DNA of 64,000 nt from CAWUKV01 sp963923025 (GTDB lineage Bacteria; Cyanobacteriota; Cyanobacteriia; Phormidesmidales; Phormidesmidaceae), in assembly GCA_963923025.1 (NCBI GenBank), contig CAWUKV010000001.1, positions 31,643 through 95,642 on the forward strand. Reading direction: 5' to 3'. The number at the start of each line of letters is the position of its first letter. Position 1 is the stretch's first letter. A program made the position numbers and the translations under genes. The notes under the pieces are model-generated. The model made no database searches and was not told where the DNA came from. It worked only from the letters and a program-made list of their open reading frames with translations. Of this stretch, positions 1 to 8,479 are shown in pieces.

Positions 1-646
1 AAACGCTGTGGGATAAGCGCTACGATGCTCACGTATATATTTAACCGGTTATACAAGTCACCAAAACGCTGCTGATCTTTCGCTGGTTGATCAACCTATC
101 CCCATCAAATTGGCATCATTGGAAAGCGCTCGTGGATAACACTGACTAAGCGATATTGCTCGATGATTTCAATCGCAGTCTGGAAAGCAAGCTAGCGTAG
201 AAAGGAGCTGCATAGCCTCCCACCGTAACGTGTATGATTCCTCGACAATCAGGCTGAGGGAGTATGCCAGTCAACATGGCATCAGCCAGCTCAAAAAAAG
301 AACTAAAGGTGTGCTGACTGTCTATTGCGCTGAAATTCTGATGGTTTTGCATAGTTGACCAACGCGCAGATGATTGACTGATGTTCGTGTCATAGAATAC
401 CTTGAGGCAAGATAATCCGCTCGCTATTTTATATACTCTTTATCTCTACCTGAAACCTCAGCTTCAGTGCATGTGGCAGGTTTGAGTCTTCAGCAAAATG
501 TTGCTTTTCCAATTCCCATAAAAAATGGGGCGCTACGACTGAAAGGTAGGCCCCGTGGTGTGTGTAAGGATCATCACTCCTATTTACTACTATCGTCTAC
601 CCATATGACGCTGACGTGACAGCCGCATCACAAAGCTGTGACGGTT
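1..646. other. Intergenic, no gene supported
   Basis: Nothing here could be assigned. A short minus-strand open frame at about 146-352 has no recognisable motif or ribosome binding site and looks spurious. A weak GGGGC...GCCCC stem lies around 527-556, downstream of the minus-strand permease gene, but it has no T-run, so I do not call it a terminator. Confidence 0.5.
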
Positions 647-1516
647 TTATGCTGGGGTGGCACCAAACAAAAGCATCGTGACGGTAACTAAAAAGTCCAG
701 CACAAACAGCATGACCCACGACATGACTGTGGCCGAAGTTGCAGACCGCCCTACCCCTTTGCCATGACAGGACGCCGTTAGCCCTCGGCTACAGCTCATG
801 ACAGCGATCGCACCGCCAAATAGGGCCGCCTTACCGAGTACCGTCACCACGTCCGTCACGGCGAGGCTAGACTGCACACCGCTCAAGAACGTTAGGGCCG
901 AAACGTTGTAAAGGTTACCCGTGATAACTAGGCCGCCCAGGACACCAACAAACAACCCCACAATAGTCAAGAACGGCAGCATCAGGCTACAGGCCAGCAC
1001 CCTAGGGACCACTAAGTAGTCAATGGGGTCTGTGCGCATCAGCTTGAGCGCATCGATTTGTTCAGTTAGCTTCATGCAGGCAATTTCTGCGGCGAATGCC
1101 GAACCGAGCTGACAGGCTAAGACAGCTGCCGTCAAAATAGGGGCCAGCTCCCGACAGTAGCCCACAGCAAACGCGCCGCCCACCTGCGTCACAATGCCGT
1201 AGCGCAACATTTCTCGAGCAGACTGAATGGCAAAAATCATACCTGCGAACAAATTGGTCAACAGGACGGGCGCGATCGCCCCCGGTCCGGCACAGGCCAG
1301 ATGCTCCATGATATTGCGACGGTCACCTCGCCCCTGCAAAATTCGTGTGACCACTTGTCCAGCCAACAGCAGCATCATCGCCACGTGATACAGCAGATTG
1401 TCGGCCACCAATGATGGCTGCGGGACCGACACAGTTTTAATCGGACAGCGGGGAGCACGAACTGCTGACCGCTGCGGCGTTCGCATCCATTTAGGAATTA
1501 CGTTGGTCAAGGCCAC
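647..1516 (-). CDS. MlaE-family ABC transporter permease
   Basis: Integral inner-membrane permease of the MlaE/YrbE type, the channel subunit of ABC systems that move phospholipid or other hydrophobic substrates between membranes. The signature region is clear: RELAPILTA, then GSAFAAEIACMKLTEQIDAL and DPIDYLVVPRVLA, followed by hydrophobic segments to the C-terminus. At about 289 residues it has an N-terminal extension of roughly 45 residues over the usual 250. The open frame begins at a GTG (1516) that overlaps an AAGGAG motif; a TTG at 1510 is better spaced from that motif and may be the true start. No MlaF ATPase or MlaD partner is within the window, so it is either an orphan or works with distant subunits. 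The family call is firm; the substrate is unknown. Confidence 0.9.
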   Translation of the reverse strand: MALTNVIPKWMRTPQRSAVRAPRCPIKTVSVPQPSLVADNLLYHVAMMLLLAGQVVTRILQGRGDRRNIMEHLACAGPGAIAPVLLTNLFAGMIFAIQSAREMLRYGIVTQVGGAFAVGYCRELAPILTAAVLACQLGSAFAAEIACMKLTEQIDALKLMRTDPIDYLVVPRVLACSLMLPFLTIVGLFVGVLGGLVITGNLYNVSALTFLSGVQSSLAVTDVVTVLGKAALFGGAIAVMSCSRGLTASCHGKGVGRSATSATVMSWVMLFVLDFLVTVTMLLFGATPA

Positions 1517-2013
1517 TCCTTGATTTAGAACCGGAATGAGTCAAAACCGGCGTGGGAGGCGGTAAAACGGCAAGTCAGCAACATTGACCGATGACATCTT
1601 CAAATCAGCTCTAGATCAGCTGCATTCGAATAAATCAGCCACTTAGCATCCACAGACAAGCTTGACAAGCCTGAAGATACTCTAAGTCTCTAACGGTCCT
1701 TATGCTGAGATCCTTTAATTTAATTCTTAGGAAAGAGTACCCACCAGCGTCAACCGTCTATTAGCGTGAAAGCTGTGACGCCCATCACAACAGCTTCTAC
1801 CAGTAGCTTGCTGTCGTTTGCCACATTTGCCCCCTGGGGCGAAAGGACTATACAAACACGCCTTTTGCCTGCATCTTCAGCGCGGGGGACGGTTCCACGA
1901 ATGTCATAGATTTTTTGATATTGAAGTCGCAGATTCCGGAAAAAATATAGTACACTTGTACCTATTAAATAGTTCAAGCGTTCTACTTCTGAAATTCCTT
2001 CGCTGCCCATGTC
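1517..2013. other. Intergenic spacer between divergent genes
   Basis: This stretch separates the minus-strand permease from the plus-strand gene at 2014, so it must hold both promoters. Open frames in it (minus 1750-2061, plus 1818-2021) show no family features and one overlaps the start of the next gene; I treat them as chance. No clear promoter or hairpin was recognised. Confidence 0.4.
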
Positions 2014-3027
2014 ATGAATGAAACGGATATGGAACTTCAAGCCATCCGCCAGAAACTGCAAAACCTCAAGTCCGAAGCCGTGCCTGCGTCGCCTGCGTCG
2101 CCCTGGTTACCGCCCCGACAAACGTCTGTGTCAACCCATCTAGCTGAAGTCACAGCTGCTATCGAAAGCCTTAAGCAGCACCGTACAGCAGCGGCATCAC
2201 CCGCACCCTTGGCCCCGACGCCTGGCACACCAACGCCTGGCACACCAACGCCTGTCGCACCCTTACCACAGCTGCCATCACCGCCCGACAGCGAGTGGAT
2301 TGGACAGGTGCTGCAACAGTGTGAAAGCCATATTGCTCGTGTCAACGACTTTGGTCAGCAGCAGGGAATGGCGCTGCTACAGCTAAAGCAATATTTGGAC
2401 CAGATTGAGCTCGAGTTTGAGCACCGAGGCTGGGATACACCAGCAGAGGTCGATGCGGCCATTCAGTTTTTGATGGACCAGGATGGATTTGGCATTCCCT
2501 TAATCGAGCGCTCTCAGCGGGGTCAGCTACAGCTGCATTACCACACCGTAGATGTCTACCAGGCAGAGCACGAGGCCATGACAACGGCCCAAGCACTCAG
2601 ACAGTCTCAGCAGGACTACGGCAGCTATGCCCCCGCCACTGGACAGGATGACTATGGCGACGAACTCGGACCCATTGTCGGTCTGGGTGGACTTGACATA
2701 CTTCAGCAAACGGCTGAACGCGCCTGGCAGTGGTGTCAGGCACAGTTAGGGCAGACGGGTTCACCGACACGCCGTTCCAAACGGCAAACCCCCTTCACGC
2801 CGATGGACGCACTGATTTGGTTCAGCGGTGCCGCAATTGTTCGTGCCTTGCTGAACGTTGTCTTCCAAGTTTATCGACCGCTATGGGCACCGATGGTTTT
2901 ACTGCTGCTGGGCGTTGGCGCGATCGCGCTGCACCGCACGCTGAACAGTCGCCACCGACCCACGGGGCTGGTCTATCGACTCTTTGTAATGGTGGCCGGT
3001 TTCGTTATTGGCGGTCATTTCGGCTAG
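2014..3027 (+). CDS. Conserved cyanobacterial-type hypothetical membrane protein
   Basis: Function not recognised. The N-terminal third is low complexity and proline rich; it contains a PTPGT repeat coded by an exact 15-bp tandem duplication (2218-2247). The central part (about residues 90-200) is charged and helical and resembles a soluble domain. The last about 75 residues contain two hydrophobic segments (ALIWFSGAAIVRALLNVV and APMVLLLLGVGAIAL) and a final VMVAGFVIGG stretch, so the protein is probably anchored by its C-terminus. The start is ATG 2014; an in-frame ATG at 2029 is an alternative. It is the first of four collinear genes running to 5808, three of which carry export or anchoring signals, suggesting a shared envelope-related role. 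This is inference from position. Confidence 0.75.
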   Translation: MNETDMELQAIRQKLQNLKSEAVPASPASPWLPPRQTSVSTHLAEVTAAIESLKQHRTAAASPAPLAPTPGTPTPGTPTPVAPLPQLPSPPDSEWIGQVLQQCESHIARVNDFGQQQGMALLQLKQYLDQIELEFEHRGWDTPAEVDAAIQFLMDQDGFGIPLIERSQRGQLQLHYHTVDVYQAEHEAMTTAQALRQSQQDYGSYAPATGQDDYGDELGPIVGLGGLDILQQTAERAWQWCQAQLGQTGSPTRRSKRQTPFTPMDALIWFSGAAIVRALLNVVFQVYRPLWAPMVLLLLGVGAIALHRTLNSRHRPTGLVYRLFVMVAGFVIGGHFG

Positions 3028-3200
3028 GCGACTGCGCGCTTTGTCGCGGGTAGTTTTTCGTCGGCAATTTGTCGTCAGCAAAACGCCCCTGCCCGGTTTG
3101 CATCTCAGGCCTGCAGCGCTGGCCCTCAGCTTCATCCCCCCAACGTTCCACTCAGACAGCTCAAACCAGATATAGATTTTCGATTAGAGAGGTTACTGCC

Positions 3201-3665
3201 ATGATGTCTCCCCGCCGTCCCCCCCACCGTTCTCCTAGAACTGTGCCGCCTAGCCCCGCGTTGCGTCCCCTAAAGCCCTTGCTTGCGGTAGGGCTGCCCT
3301 GTGTCCTGGCGGTGTTGACGCTCGACTTCAATCTGCAACCCGTTCAAGATCTGCTCCCTCAGCAGTTTCGAGCAACGCCAGCAGCAACCGTCAGAGAGGG
3401 AGGCTGCACCGGTGTTGTTGTTCAGGCGAACTCGCAGATTACCCGAGAGCAGCTGGCTCAGGTCTTATCTATTCCCGAACGGGATGCGAAGTCACGGGTA
3501 CGTCAGGTCGTCAACGAACCCTACTGTCAGTACAGCAACCTGCGCGTGCGCTCTGGCGTAGATGCAGAACGAGAAGCCTACCCCCTGGCATTTGACCCTA
3601 ACACCAAGCTTGTGATCCTCTACGAGAACGATGAATATGCCGGGTACCGCTTCAGCTTTGAGTAG
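3201..3665 (+). CDS. Conserved hypothetical, N-terminally anchored
   Basis: About 154 residues. I chose ATG 3201 because AGAGAGG lies just upstream; the frame is open further upstream to 3069 but that extension has no family character. A basic, proline-rich N-terminus precedes one hydrophobic segment (LLAVGLPCVLAVLTL), giving a single-pass anchor or uncleaved signal. The remainder has a compact domain with two cysteines (GGCTGVVVQ and EPYCQYSNL) that could pair, a helix reading REQLAQVLSIPERDAK, and the ending YPLAFDPNTKLVILYE...YAGYRFSF. I recall similar proteins as widespread in cyanobacteria but with no assigned function. The next gene starts inside its 3' end, an overlap of 35 bases, implying co-transcription. 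Confidence 0.8.
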   Translation: MMSPRRPPHRSPRTVPPSPALRPLKPLLAVGLPCVLAVLTLDFNLQPVQDLLPQQFRATPAATVREGGCTGVVVQANSQITREQLAQVLSIPERDAKSRVRQVVNEPYCQYSNLRVRSGVDAEREAYPLAFDPNTKLVILYENDEYAGYRFSFE

Positions 3666-4242
3666 TCCACCTCAAGCGGGGCTACTGCGCCACTCAGCGG
3701 GTCTGGCCACGTCGAAATTGTGGCGATCGCTAGCAGCGCTTACCCTGCTCGTCTGGGTCAGTGGCTGTCAGCCACCCAACCCAGCGCCTACGCGTAGCCT
3801 CAACATTCAACAGAGCTGGGAGCTCAATCCCGGCGACAAAATTGGCGAGCGGACCGTAACCGGTAGTCTCGGCGACGTTTCGATTGACTTGGGCGGGGCA
3901 AGGCTGTACGCCCCCTTCTCGGGCAAGGTTGAACCCGCCCCCGAGGACCACTGCGTCATCTATTCCACAGCAGAAATTCCTGCCTACCTGTTTCGATTTT
4001 GTGGCCTGCGACGTCCGCGCTTTGGCCCTATCCGATCGGGGCAGGCCATTGGGGCCGGGGCATACCTCCAATTTGCCACGCTGCGTCGCCAGCCTGACGG
4101 CACCTGGATCATTGTTGAACCGTCCACAGGCGTACTCGAGCGGGCTATCGATCCCGATGCCCAACCCACTAGCGATCTATCGGCAACCACAGCCGATGAA
4201 TCTGCCACTGAGGCCACGCCTCAAGCCCCAGCTGCCAATTAA
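3631..4242 (+). CDS. Putative lipoprotein of unknown function
   Basis: The N-terminus holds a hydrophobic segment ending in a lipobox (LTLLVWVSGC), so the mature protein probably begins at that cysteine and is lipid anchored. ATG 3631 gives a long n-region; an in-frame TTG at 3718 would place the signal peptide at the very N-terminus and may be the real start. The mature domain reads GDKIGERTVTGSLGDVSIDL, then YAPFSGKVEP, then FGPIRSGQAIGAGAYLQFA. This alternation of short strands and glycines recalls barrel-sandwich or M23-like hybrid folds, but no metal ligands of an M23 peptidase are visible. The C-terminus is low complexity and Ala/Thr rich. It overlaps the upstream gene and precedes another exported protein. 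Confidence 0.75.
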   Translation: MNMPGTASALSSPPQAGLLRHSAGLATSKLWRSLAALTLLVWVSGCQPPNPAPTRSLNIQQSWELNPGDKIGERTVTGSLGDVSIDLGGARLYAPFSGKVEPAPEDHCVIYSTAEIPAYLFRFCGLRRPRFGPIRSGQAIGAGAYLQFATLRRQPDGTWIIVEPSTGVLERAIDPDAQPTSDLSATTADESATEATPQAPAAN

Positions 4243-4293
4243 CCCCTAACTGAGTTCTTCCACCACCACCGACTCTGGGTCGGTTCCTTTGCC

Positions 4294-5808
4294 ATGCCTT
4301 CTTGTCGACTCCAGCTACACATCACGGTCGCTGCAAGCCTGTGCATGGTGACTAGCGTAACCATGGCCCGTCCGGGTCATGCCCAGGTTATCGGGTTGGC
4401 GTTTGACTTGCCCAAAGTGGCAGAATCGGTGCCAACATCACCGGCTTCTGAACCGGCATACCGGCCGCTGCCCATTCCGCCTGGCGCAACCCAGCCCCCG
4501 ACACGAGGCCCTGACGCTGCCCGACAGAACCCCCGCGCTTATCAAAGCAAGGCCAGCCCAAGCGCAGCGTTAACTGCACATCTGCCACCGCCCCCCGGTG
4601 CCATTCCCGAGCCCCGCGTCCTCGCCCCACAGACGGCTCAAGCACCCGCACCACCGGCTGCCGCTCCTGCGCCCAAAGCATCCACTTCAGCCAACGACAT
4701 TGCGCTTGGGTTCCCAGCTGGTGCATCCCCTCGAACAGCGGTGTATGCTGCTGCCAAAGATAATCCTCAGCCACCTGCCCCTGAGGCTCCGTCACCCACA
4801 CATCCCAAGAACGCCACCCAGCCTGACGAGACCGACTGGATTTTTAACGGTGGATCAAACTCCCTTGTGGCACGTGTGATTGGCAGTGCAGAGGGAACCC
4901 GGACACCCACGGGGGAGAGAACCCGCCACTTCAACGGTCACCGCGACCCCGGCAACGGGGTTTGGAATCTGGGAACGTTTTCCTACCAGCACGGTGCCGC
5001 TTCCCCCGAGGAAGCCGACGTCAAGCAGCTAGCGCGGCTAGCACGGCAAGAGGAAACATTGGACAGAAAGGCCGAGCGCCTGGGGCTGCAGCTCACCTTG
5101 TTTGAGCGGCTCAACGCATTGGACCTGGCCAATCAATCTCCGGCCGCGGCCCTGAACCAGGGCGGCTATATTGATCGGCTGTATCAGGCACAGCAGGCTG
5201 GACGTACCGGTGATGAGGCCATCCTTTGGGCGAGAACGTATTCCTACATGAACCCCAAAACTCAACGCTGGAACGCCCCTGGCTTAGGTAACACATATCA
5301 GAGCATTCGCCGCGACCAAAACCGCAGGCTACGGGCCATTGCCAGTGCCCTGGACGCTTACCAAATTCAGCAGGCTATGGCGGATTCGACACCTACCCCA
5401 ACTAATCCCTCGACAGCATCAGTGGCACAAACAGTGGAGACCGATCCAACCGCCACTCCAACTGAGATCGCAGACAAATCAGACAATACCGAAGCGTTTA
5501 CTGCCCCCGGAAATGCCGTAGACAATCCCATCGCATTTGGTCTGTCATCTGCAACTCAAACTTCTGAACGCCCTGTGACCGAGCAGCCCAGTGCGACCCA
5601 TACCAGTCCTACAAATATCAACCATCTAGACCGTGACGACGGTCAAACCATCTCACAACCACCACCAGCCATTCGTCTTAGCACCTTGCAGAGCAGCGCT
5701 ACTCCCCTAGAGCCCAGTCAGGTCGACAGACTGTTACGCAGCAGGGAAAACAACGATACAACCCCTGGCGCTTTGGCGGCAACATCCTCACCTGCCCCTC
5801 AGGAATAG
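4294..5808 (+). CDS. Exported proline-rich protein with lysozyme-like core (hypothetical)
   Basis: 504 residues beginning with a probable signal peptide (ITVAASLCMVTSVTMARPGHAQ). Residues about 30-170 are proline rich. The ordered core, about residues 175-355, contains ARVIGSAEGTRTPTGERTR, GHRDPGNGVWNLGTFSYQHG and SPEEADVKQLARLARQEE, ending with YSYMNPKTQRWNAPGLGNTY. A glutamate directly after the GSA motif and the following glycine-rich loop are reminiscent of lysozyme/chitosanase-like folds, but this is a weak structural guess; catalysis is not shown. The C-terminal 150 residues are Ser/Thr/Pro rich and look disordered. It is the last gene of the 2014-5808 collinear group. I do not assign a function. 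Confidence 0.75.
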   Translation: MPSCRLQLHITVAASLCMVTSVTMARPGHAQVIGLAFDLPKVAESVPTSPASEPAYRPLPIPPGATQPPTRGPDAARQNPRAYQSKASPSAALTAHLPPPPGAIPEPRVLAPQTAQAPAPPAAAPAPKASTSANDIALGFPAGASPRTAVYAAAKDNPQPPAPEAPSPTHPKNATQPDETDWIFNGGSNSLVARVIGSAEGTRTPTGERTRHFNGHRDPGNGVWNLGTFSYQHGAASPEEADVKQLARLARQEETLDRKAERLGLQLTLFERLNALDLANQSPAAALNQGGYIDRLYQAQQAGRTGDEAILWARTYSYMNPKTQRWNAPGLGNTYQSIRRDQNRRLRAIASALDAYQIQQAMADSTPTPTNPSTASVAQTVETDPTATPTEIADKSDNTEAFTAPGNAVDNPIAFGLSSATQTSERPVTEQPSATHTSPTNINHLDRDDGQTISQPPPAIRLSTLQSSATPLEPSQVDRLLRSRENNDTTPGALAATSSPAPQE

Positions 5809-5956
5809 AACCCAGAGGCATCAAATTCGGTAGGAATTAGGTTGGATGACCGTGCTTCTCGTAGTCATTATTTTTGAATCAGGCTAAAGTGGAAACGAGT
5901 ACGACTTGCTTATCCCAGCGGATAGTCGCAAGTCAACTCAGCTTTTACCTCGACCG

Positions 5957-6415
5957 ATGCCAGCCATGACCGCGCCATCACAGCCTGCAACCCAAACCTT
6001 AGAAGATGCGCTAAGCCAGTGTCAGCGCTTGGGCATGAGGCTGAGTAAGCAGCGGCGCGCCATTTTGAACTTGCTCTGGCAGTCTAAGGAGCACCTATCA
6101 GCCAAAGAGATCTATGACCGACTTAGCCAATCGGGCTGTGAAATTGGCCATACTTCGGTTTACCAAAACCTGGAGGCTCTGTCAGAAAAAGGCATTATCG
6201 AATGCCTTGAACGATCAGATGCCAGACTATATGGGCATCTCAGCACGCCCCACAGTCACATTAACTGCGTCGATACTCAGCAGATTATTGATATTAACAT
6301 CTGCCTACCAAAGTCCCTGATTCAAGAAATTGAAACTCAAGCAGGCGTCAAAATTGCAGACTACCGCATCGATTTCTATGCGACCCGCGACCCTCATGCC
6401 CCTTCTGAGCAGTAG
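5957..6415 (+). CDS. Fur-family transcriptional regulator, FurC/PerR-like
   Basis: DNA-binding repressor of the Fur superfamily. The winged-helix part reads QCQRLGMRLSKQRRAILNLL, HLSAKEIYDRL and GHTSVYQNLEALSEKGIIE, followed by the dimerisation/metal part HSHINCVDTQQIIDI. Only one cysteine is present in the region where zinc-site Fur proteins have CxxC, so a structural zinc site of the classic kind is absent. The sequence resembles the peroxide-responsive FurC/PerR group of cyanobacteria as I remember it, hence the suggested subtype. I chose ATG 5957 (ATG 5966 is equally possible); the frame upstream to 5906 begins with TTG. Its targets cannot be read from the window. A palindromic repeat lies 40 bases beyond the stop. 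Confidence 0.85.
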   Translation: MPAMTAPSQPATQTLEDALSQCQRLGMRLSKQRRAILNLLWQSKEHLSAKEIYDRLSQSGCEIGHTSVYQNLEALSEKGIIECLERSDARLYGHLSTPHSHINCVDTQQIIDINICLPKSLIQEIETQAGVKIADYRIDFYATRDPHAPSEQ

Positions 6416-6454
6416 CGCCAGCCCCCTGTTCAGAGCAAAATCGATACAGATAAT

Positions 6455-6512
6455 TTAAACCTCGGCCACGTCCAGAACTGGAGCTTTCCCTACCGGAAAA
6501 CCTCCAGATTCT
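6455..6512. repeat. Palindromic intergenic repeat, family 2, copy A
   Basis: The block TTAAACCTCGGCCACGTCCA and the following AGAACTGGA recur with few changes at 49986-50018. Both copies continue into a small hairpin: here CTTTCC-CTAC-CGGAAA inside GGAG/CTCC. The element lies between the 3' ends of the converging Fur gene and the 24-residue ORF. Confidence 0.7.
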
Positions 6513-6526
6513 AACTGAGCCGTAGT

Positions 6527-6601
6527 CTAGTCATTCAGTACTTCTTTACTGAAAAGGACCAACACTGCACCAAACACTATCGTCGCCAAAGCCAAATCCA
6601 T
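6527..6601 (-). CDS. Candidate 24-residue membrane peptide
   Basis: A short frame, ATG at 6601 to TAG at 6527, that would be missed by length filters. It is preceded by a strong Shine-Dalgarno (CGGAGGGTGATCG then ATG). The product is almost one hydrophobic helix (LALATIVFGAVLVLF) followed by the polar tail SKEVLND. This is the size and shape of the small subunits of photosynthetic and respiratory membrane complexes (for example the PetN, PsaM and Psb small subunits), though I do not recognise it as any named one. It lies downstream of dnaN on the same strand; a possible own promoter is TTGATT-N16-TACTCT near 6645-6672. Translation is supported by the ribosome binding site and hydrophobicity only, so confidence is moderate. 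Confidence 0.5.
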   Translation of the reverse strand: MDLALATIVFGAVLVLFSKEVLND

Positions 6602-6727
6602 CGATCACCCTCCGTTCATCTCTAAGAGACATACTCTCCTTTGCTAAGAGTACCCGTCTACCTGGACGAATCAAGGTTTAATCAATTCTTTTTGTTCTGA
6701 GCTTCACAGTAGGGCCAGCTGTGCTGC

Positions 6728-7852
6728 CTAGCTGCGAATCTGAACTGGCATGACGAGATACGTCATCTGTAAGCCGCCCAGCGGCGTCAGAATAGAGGGC
6801 TCAGTTGCAGAGTTACACTGAATCTGAACTTCGCTGTTGGCAAAGCTTTTTAGACCGTCGAGCAGGTAGCGCACATTGAAAGCTACATCCAAATCGTCTC
6901 CTGTGATTTGGGCGGGGAGACGCTCCTGACCGCTGCCAACCTCCTGGGCTTCTACCGATAGCAGCAGCTGCTGGTTCGCTTGGTCAATGGTCAGTTTGAC
7001 AATGTCATTACGCTGTCCGGCCAGCACAGCAATCCGCTCTAAAGCCAAAACCAGCTGTTTACGATCTAACGTCAGCTGACGTTGAAACTGCCGAGGAATG
7101 AGCTGGCGGTAGTTAGGATACTGACCTTCTAGCAGACGCGAGGTGATCCGCTGGTCGCCCAACTCGAAAATAACCTGGGAGGGGTCAAATCTCAGCGCGA
7201 CAGGCTCTGTTCCCTGGTACGCCTGCAATGTCCGCTCCAGCTCGCGTAGAGCCTTGCCGGGCACAGTTACGTCCATGTCAAACTTGCCGTTACCATCCAC
7301 AGTTTGAACAACCGCGAGGCGGTGTCCATCTGTAGCCGCAAACTCTAAGGTTTCAGGCTCAGCGACTAGATGAACCCCCGTGAGCACCTGCTTAGTCTCG
7401 TCCCCGCTGGTCGCAAAGAGGGCCCCCCGCAGTCCATCCAATAACACCTCGGCCGATACCTGAGCAGCCTGTCCCGATTCCACCATCGGCAAGTTGGGAT
7501 AGTCAGTTGCAGCTAACCCACGCACCTGATACTCGCCAGAGGCACTTTTAAGGGTAACGACCAGTTCATCGTCGTCTTCGGTCAGCTCTAGGTCTTCGTT
7601 AGGCAATTTGGAGACAATGTCGCTGAGCAGCTTGGCAGGGAGTGTCAGTGCACCCTCAGCACTCACCTGTGCTGGGAAACGGGTCTGGATTCCCAGGGTT
7701 TCGTCAAATCCCGTCAGCGTTACCTGCTGAGTATCTAAGCTGGTTTCGACCAGAACATTCCCTAGGACAGGGCGACTCGGACGTGAAGGGACTGCCCGAC
7801 TGACCAAAGAAAGATGGGTGCTGAGATCGTTCTGAGAACAGACGAATTGCAT
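6728..7852 (-). CDS. dnaN: DNA polymerase III subunit beta (sliding clamp)
   Basis: Ring-shaped processivity clamp that tethers the replicative polymerase to DNA and is the docking site for other replication and repair proteins. 374 residues from ATG 7852; three further codons upstream to a TTG (7861) are unlikely. Three repeated clamp domains are seen, with LVSRAVPSRPSRPVLGNVL at the start, GLRGALFATSGDETKQVLTG in the middle, FAATDGHRLAVV, and the ending TPLGGLQMTYLVMPVQI, which matches the family C-terminus. It lies on the same strand as dnaA, on the other side of the origin region, the arrangement expected for a cyanobacterial oriC. Complete and undamaged. Confidence 0.97.
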   Translation of the reverse strand: MQFVCSQNDLSTHLSLVSRAVPSRPSRPVLGNVLVETSLDTQQVTLTGFDETLGIQTRFPAQVSAEGALTLPAKLLSDIVSKLPNEDLELTEDDDELVVTLKSASGEYQVRGLAATDYPNLPMVESGQAAQVSAEVLLDGLRGALFATSGDETKQVLTGVHLVAEPETLEFAATDGHRLAVVQTVDGNGKFDMDVTVPGKALRELERTLQAYQGTEPVALRFDPSQVIFELGDQRITSRLLEGQYPNYRQLIPRQFQRQLTLDRKQLVLALERIAVLAGQRNDIVKLTIDQANQQLLLSVEAQEVGSGQERLPAQITGDDLDVAFNVRYLLDGLKSFANSEVQIQCNSATEPSILTPLGGLQMTYLVMPVQIRS

Positions 7853-8006
7853 GGGTGACAAGCAAGACTGAGCTAATGGATGCCAATCCTAGCACCCTGT
7901 TAGCCCGATGCAAACTGGTTTGAAACCGTCTTTCTGGTTAAACATCCTCTTCCCTTTCTAATCTTTTTAAACTTATATAAGTAGTAGTAGTAGGGCTTGG
8001 GGAAAC

Positions 8007-8245
8007 TGTGGATAAGTTGGCAGGCTTCCCACCCAATCAGCATTGTCGGTGAATTTACTCTGTGGAAAAGTTGTGGAGAACTAACAGGGTATTCCACAAG
8101 TCCAACAAGGGCCTGACTTTTTTCCCCATCGTCACCACGGTTTTCCCCCGACTCTGAACACGTTTTCCACAGAAAATCACAGGTTTTCCACAGAAAAAAT
8201 AGATCAAATGTTCTGTTAAATTACCATAATTCTTTACATTTATCG
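8007..8245. other. Probable chromosomal replication origin (oriC)
   Basis: Between dnaA and dnaN lies a cluster of DnaA-box-like nonamers: TGTGGATAA at 8007-8015 (reverse complement of the perfect TTATCCACA), TGTGGAAAA at 8061-8069, TGTGGAGAA at 8072-8080, TATTCCACA at 8090-8098, and TTTTCCACA at 8163-8171 and 8184-8192. The first three point one way and the last three the other. Immediately beyond is an AT-rich stretch, about 8197-8243, suitable as a DNA unwinding element. Position between dnaA and dnaN on one strand strengthens the call. Origin function itself is inferred. Confidence 0.85.
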
Positions 8246-8361
8246 GAGCGCGGCGTCATTGGGCCGGTCTTTATCAGTGAATATGGCAGGCCGTGTCTAT
8301 GACGGTATAAATGACGGTCAATTGCGATGTTCGTAGACTAGAGCCGAAGCTCTGCTGACGT

Positions 8362-8389
8362 TAAGGAGTGGGTCATAAGGAGTGGGTCA
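8362..8389. repeat. 14-bp exact tandem duplication
   Basis: TAAGGAGTGGGTCA occurs twice in succession. It lies in the dnaA-dnaN spacer, outside the DnaA boxes, and is one of several short tandem duplications in intergenic DNA of this window. Confidence 0.8.
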
Positions 8390-8479
8390 GCTGCAAAGCC
8401 TCCGAATAGTCGCTCCGAACAGGCGTCAGGACGGCTAGCAGCCAGCAATATGGAGCCAGCATCGTAGGTTACAGCCAGT

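Noticed and set aside
146..352. Minus-strand frame of 68 codons at the left edge
   Set aside because: No recognisable motif, composition like chance sequence, no upstream ribosome binding site.
1750..2061. Minus-strand frame of about 100 codons
   Set aside because: No family features, overlaps the start of the plus-strand gene at 2014, and lacks a ribosome binding site.
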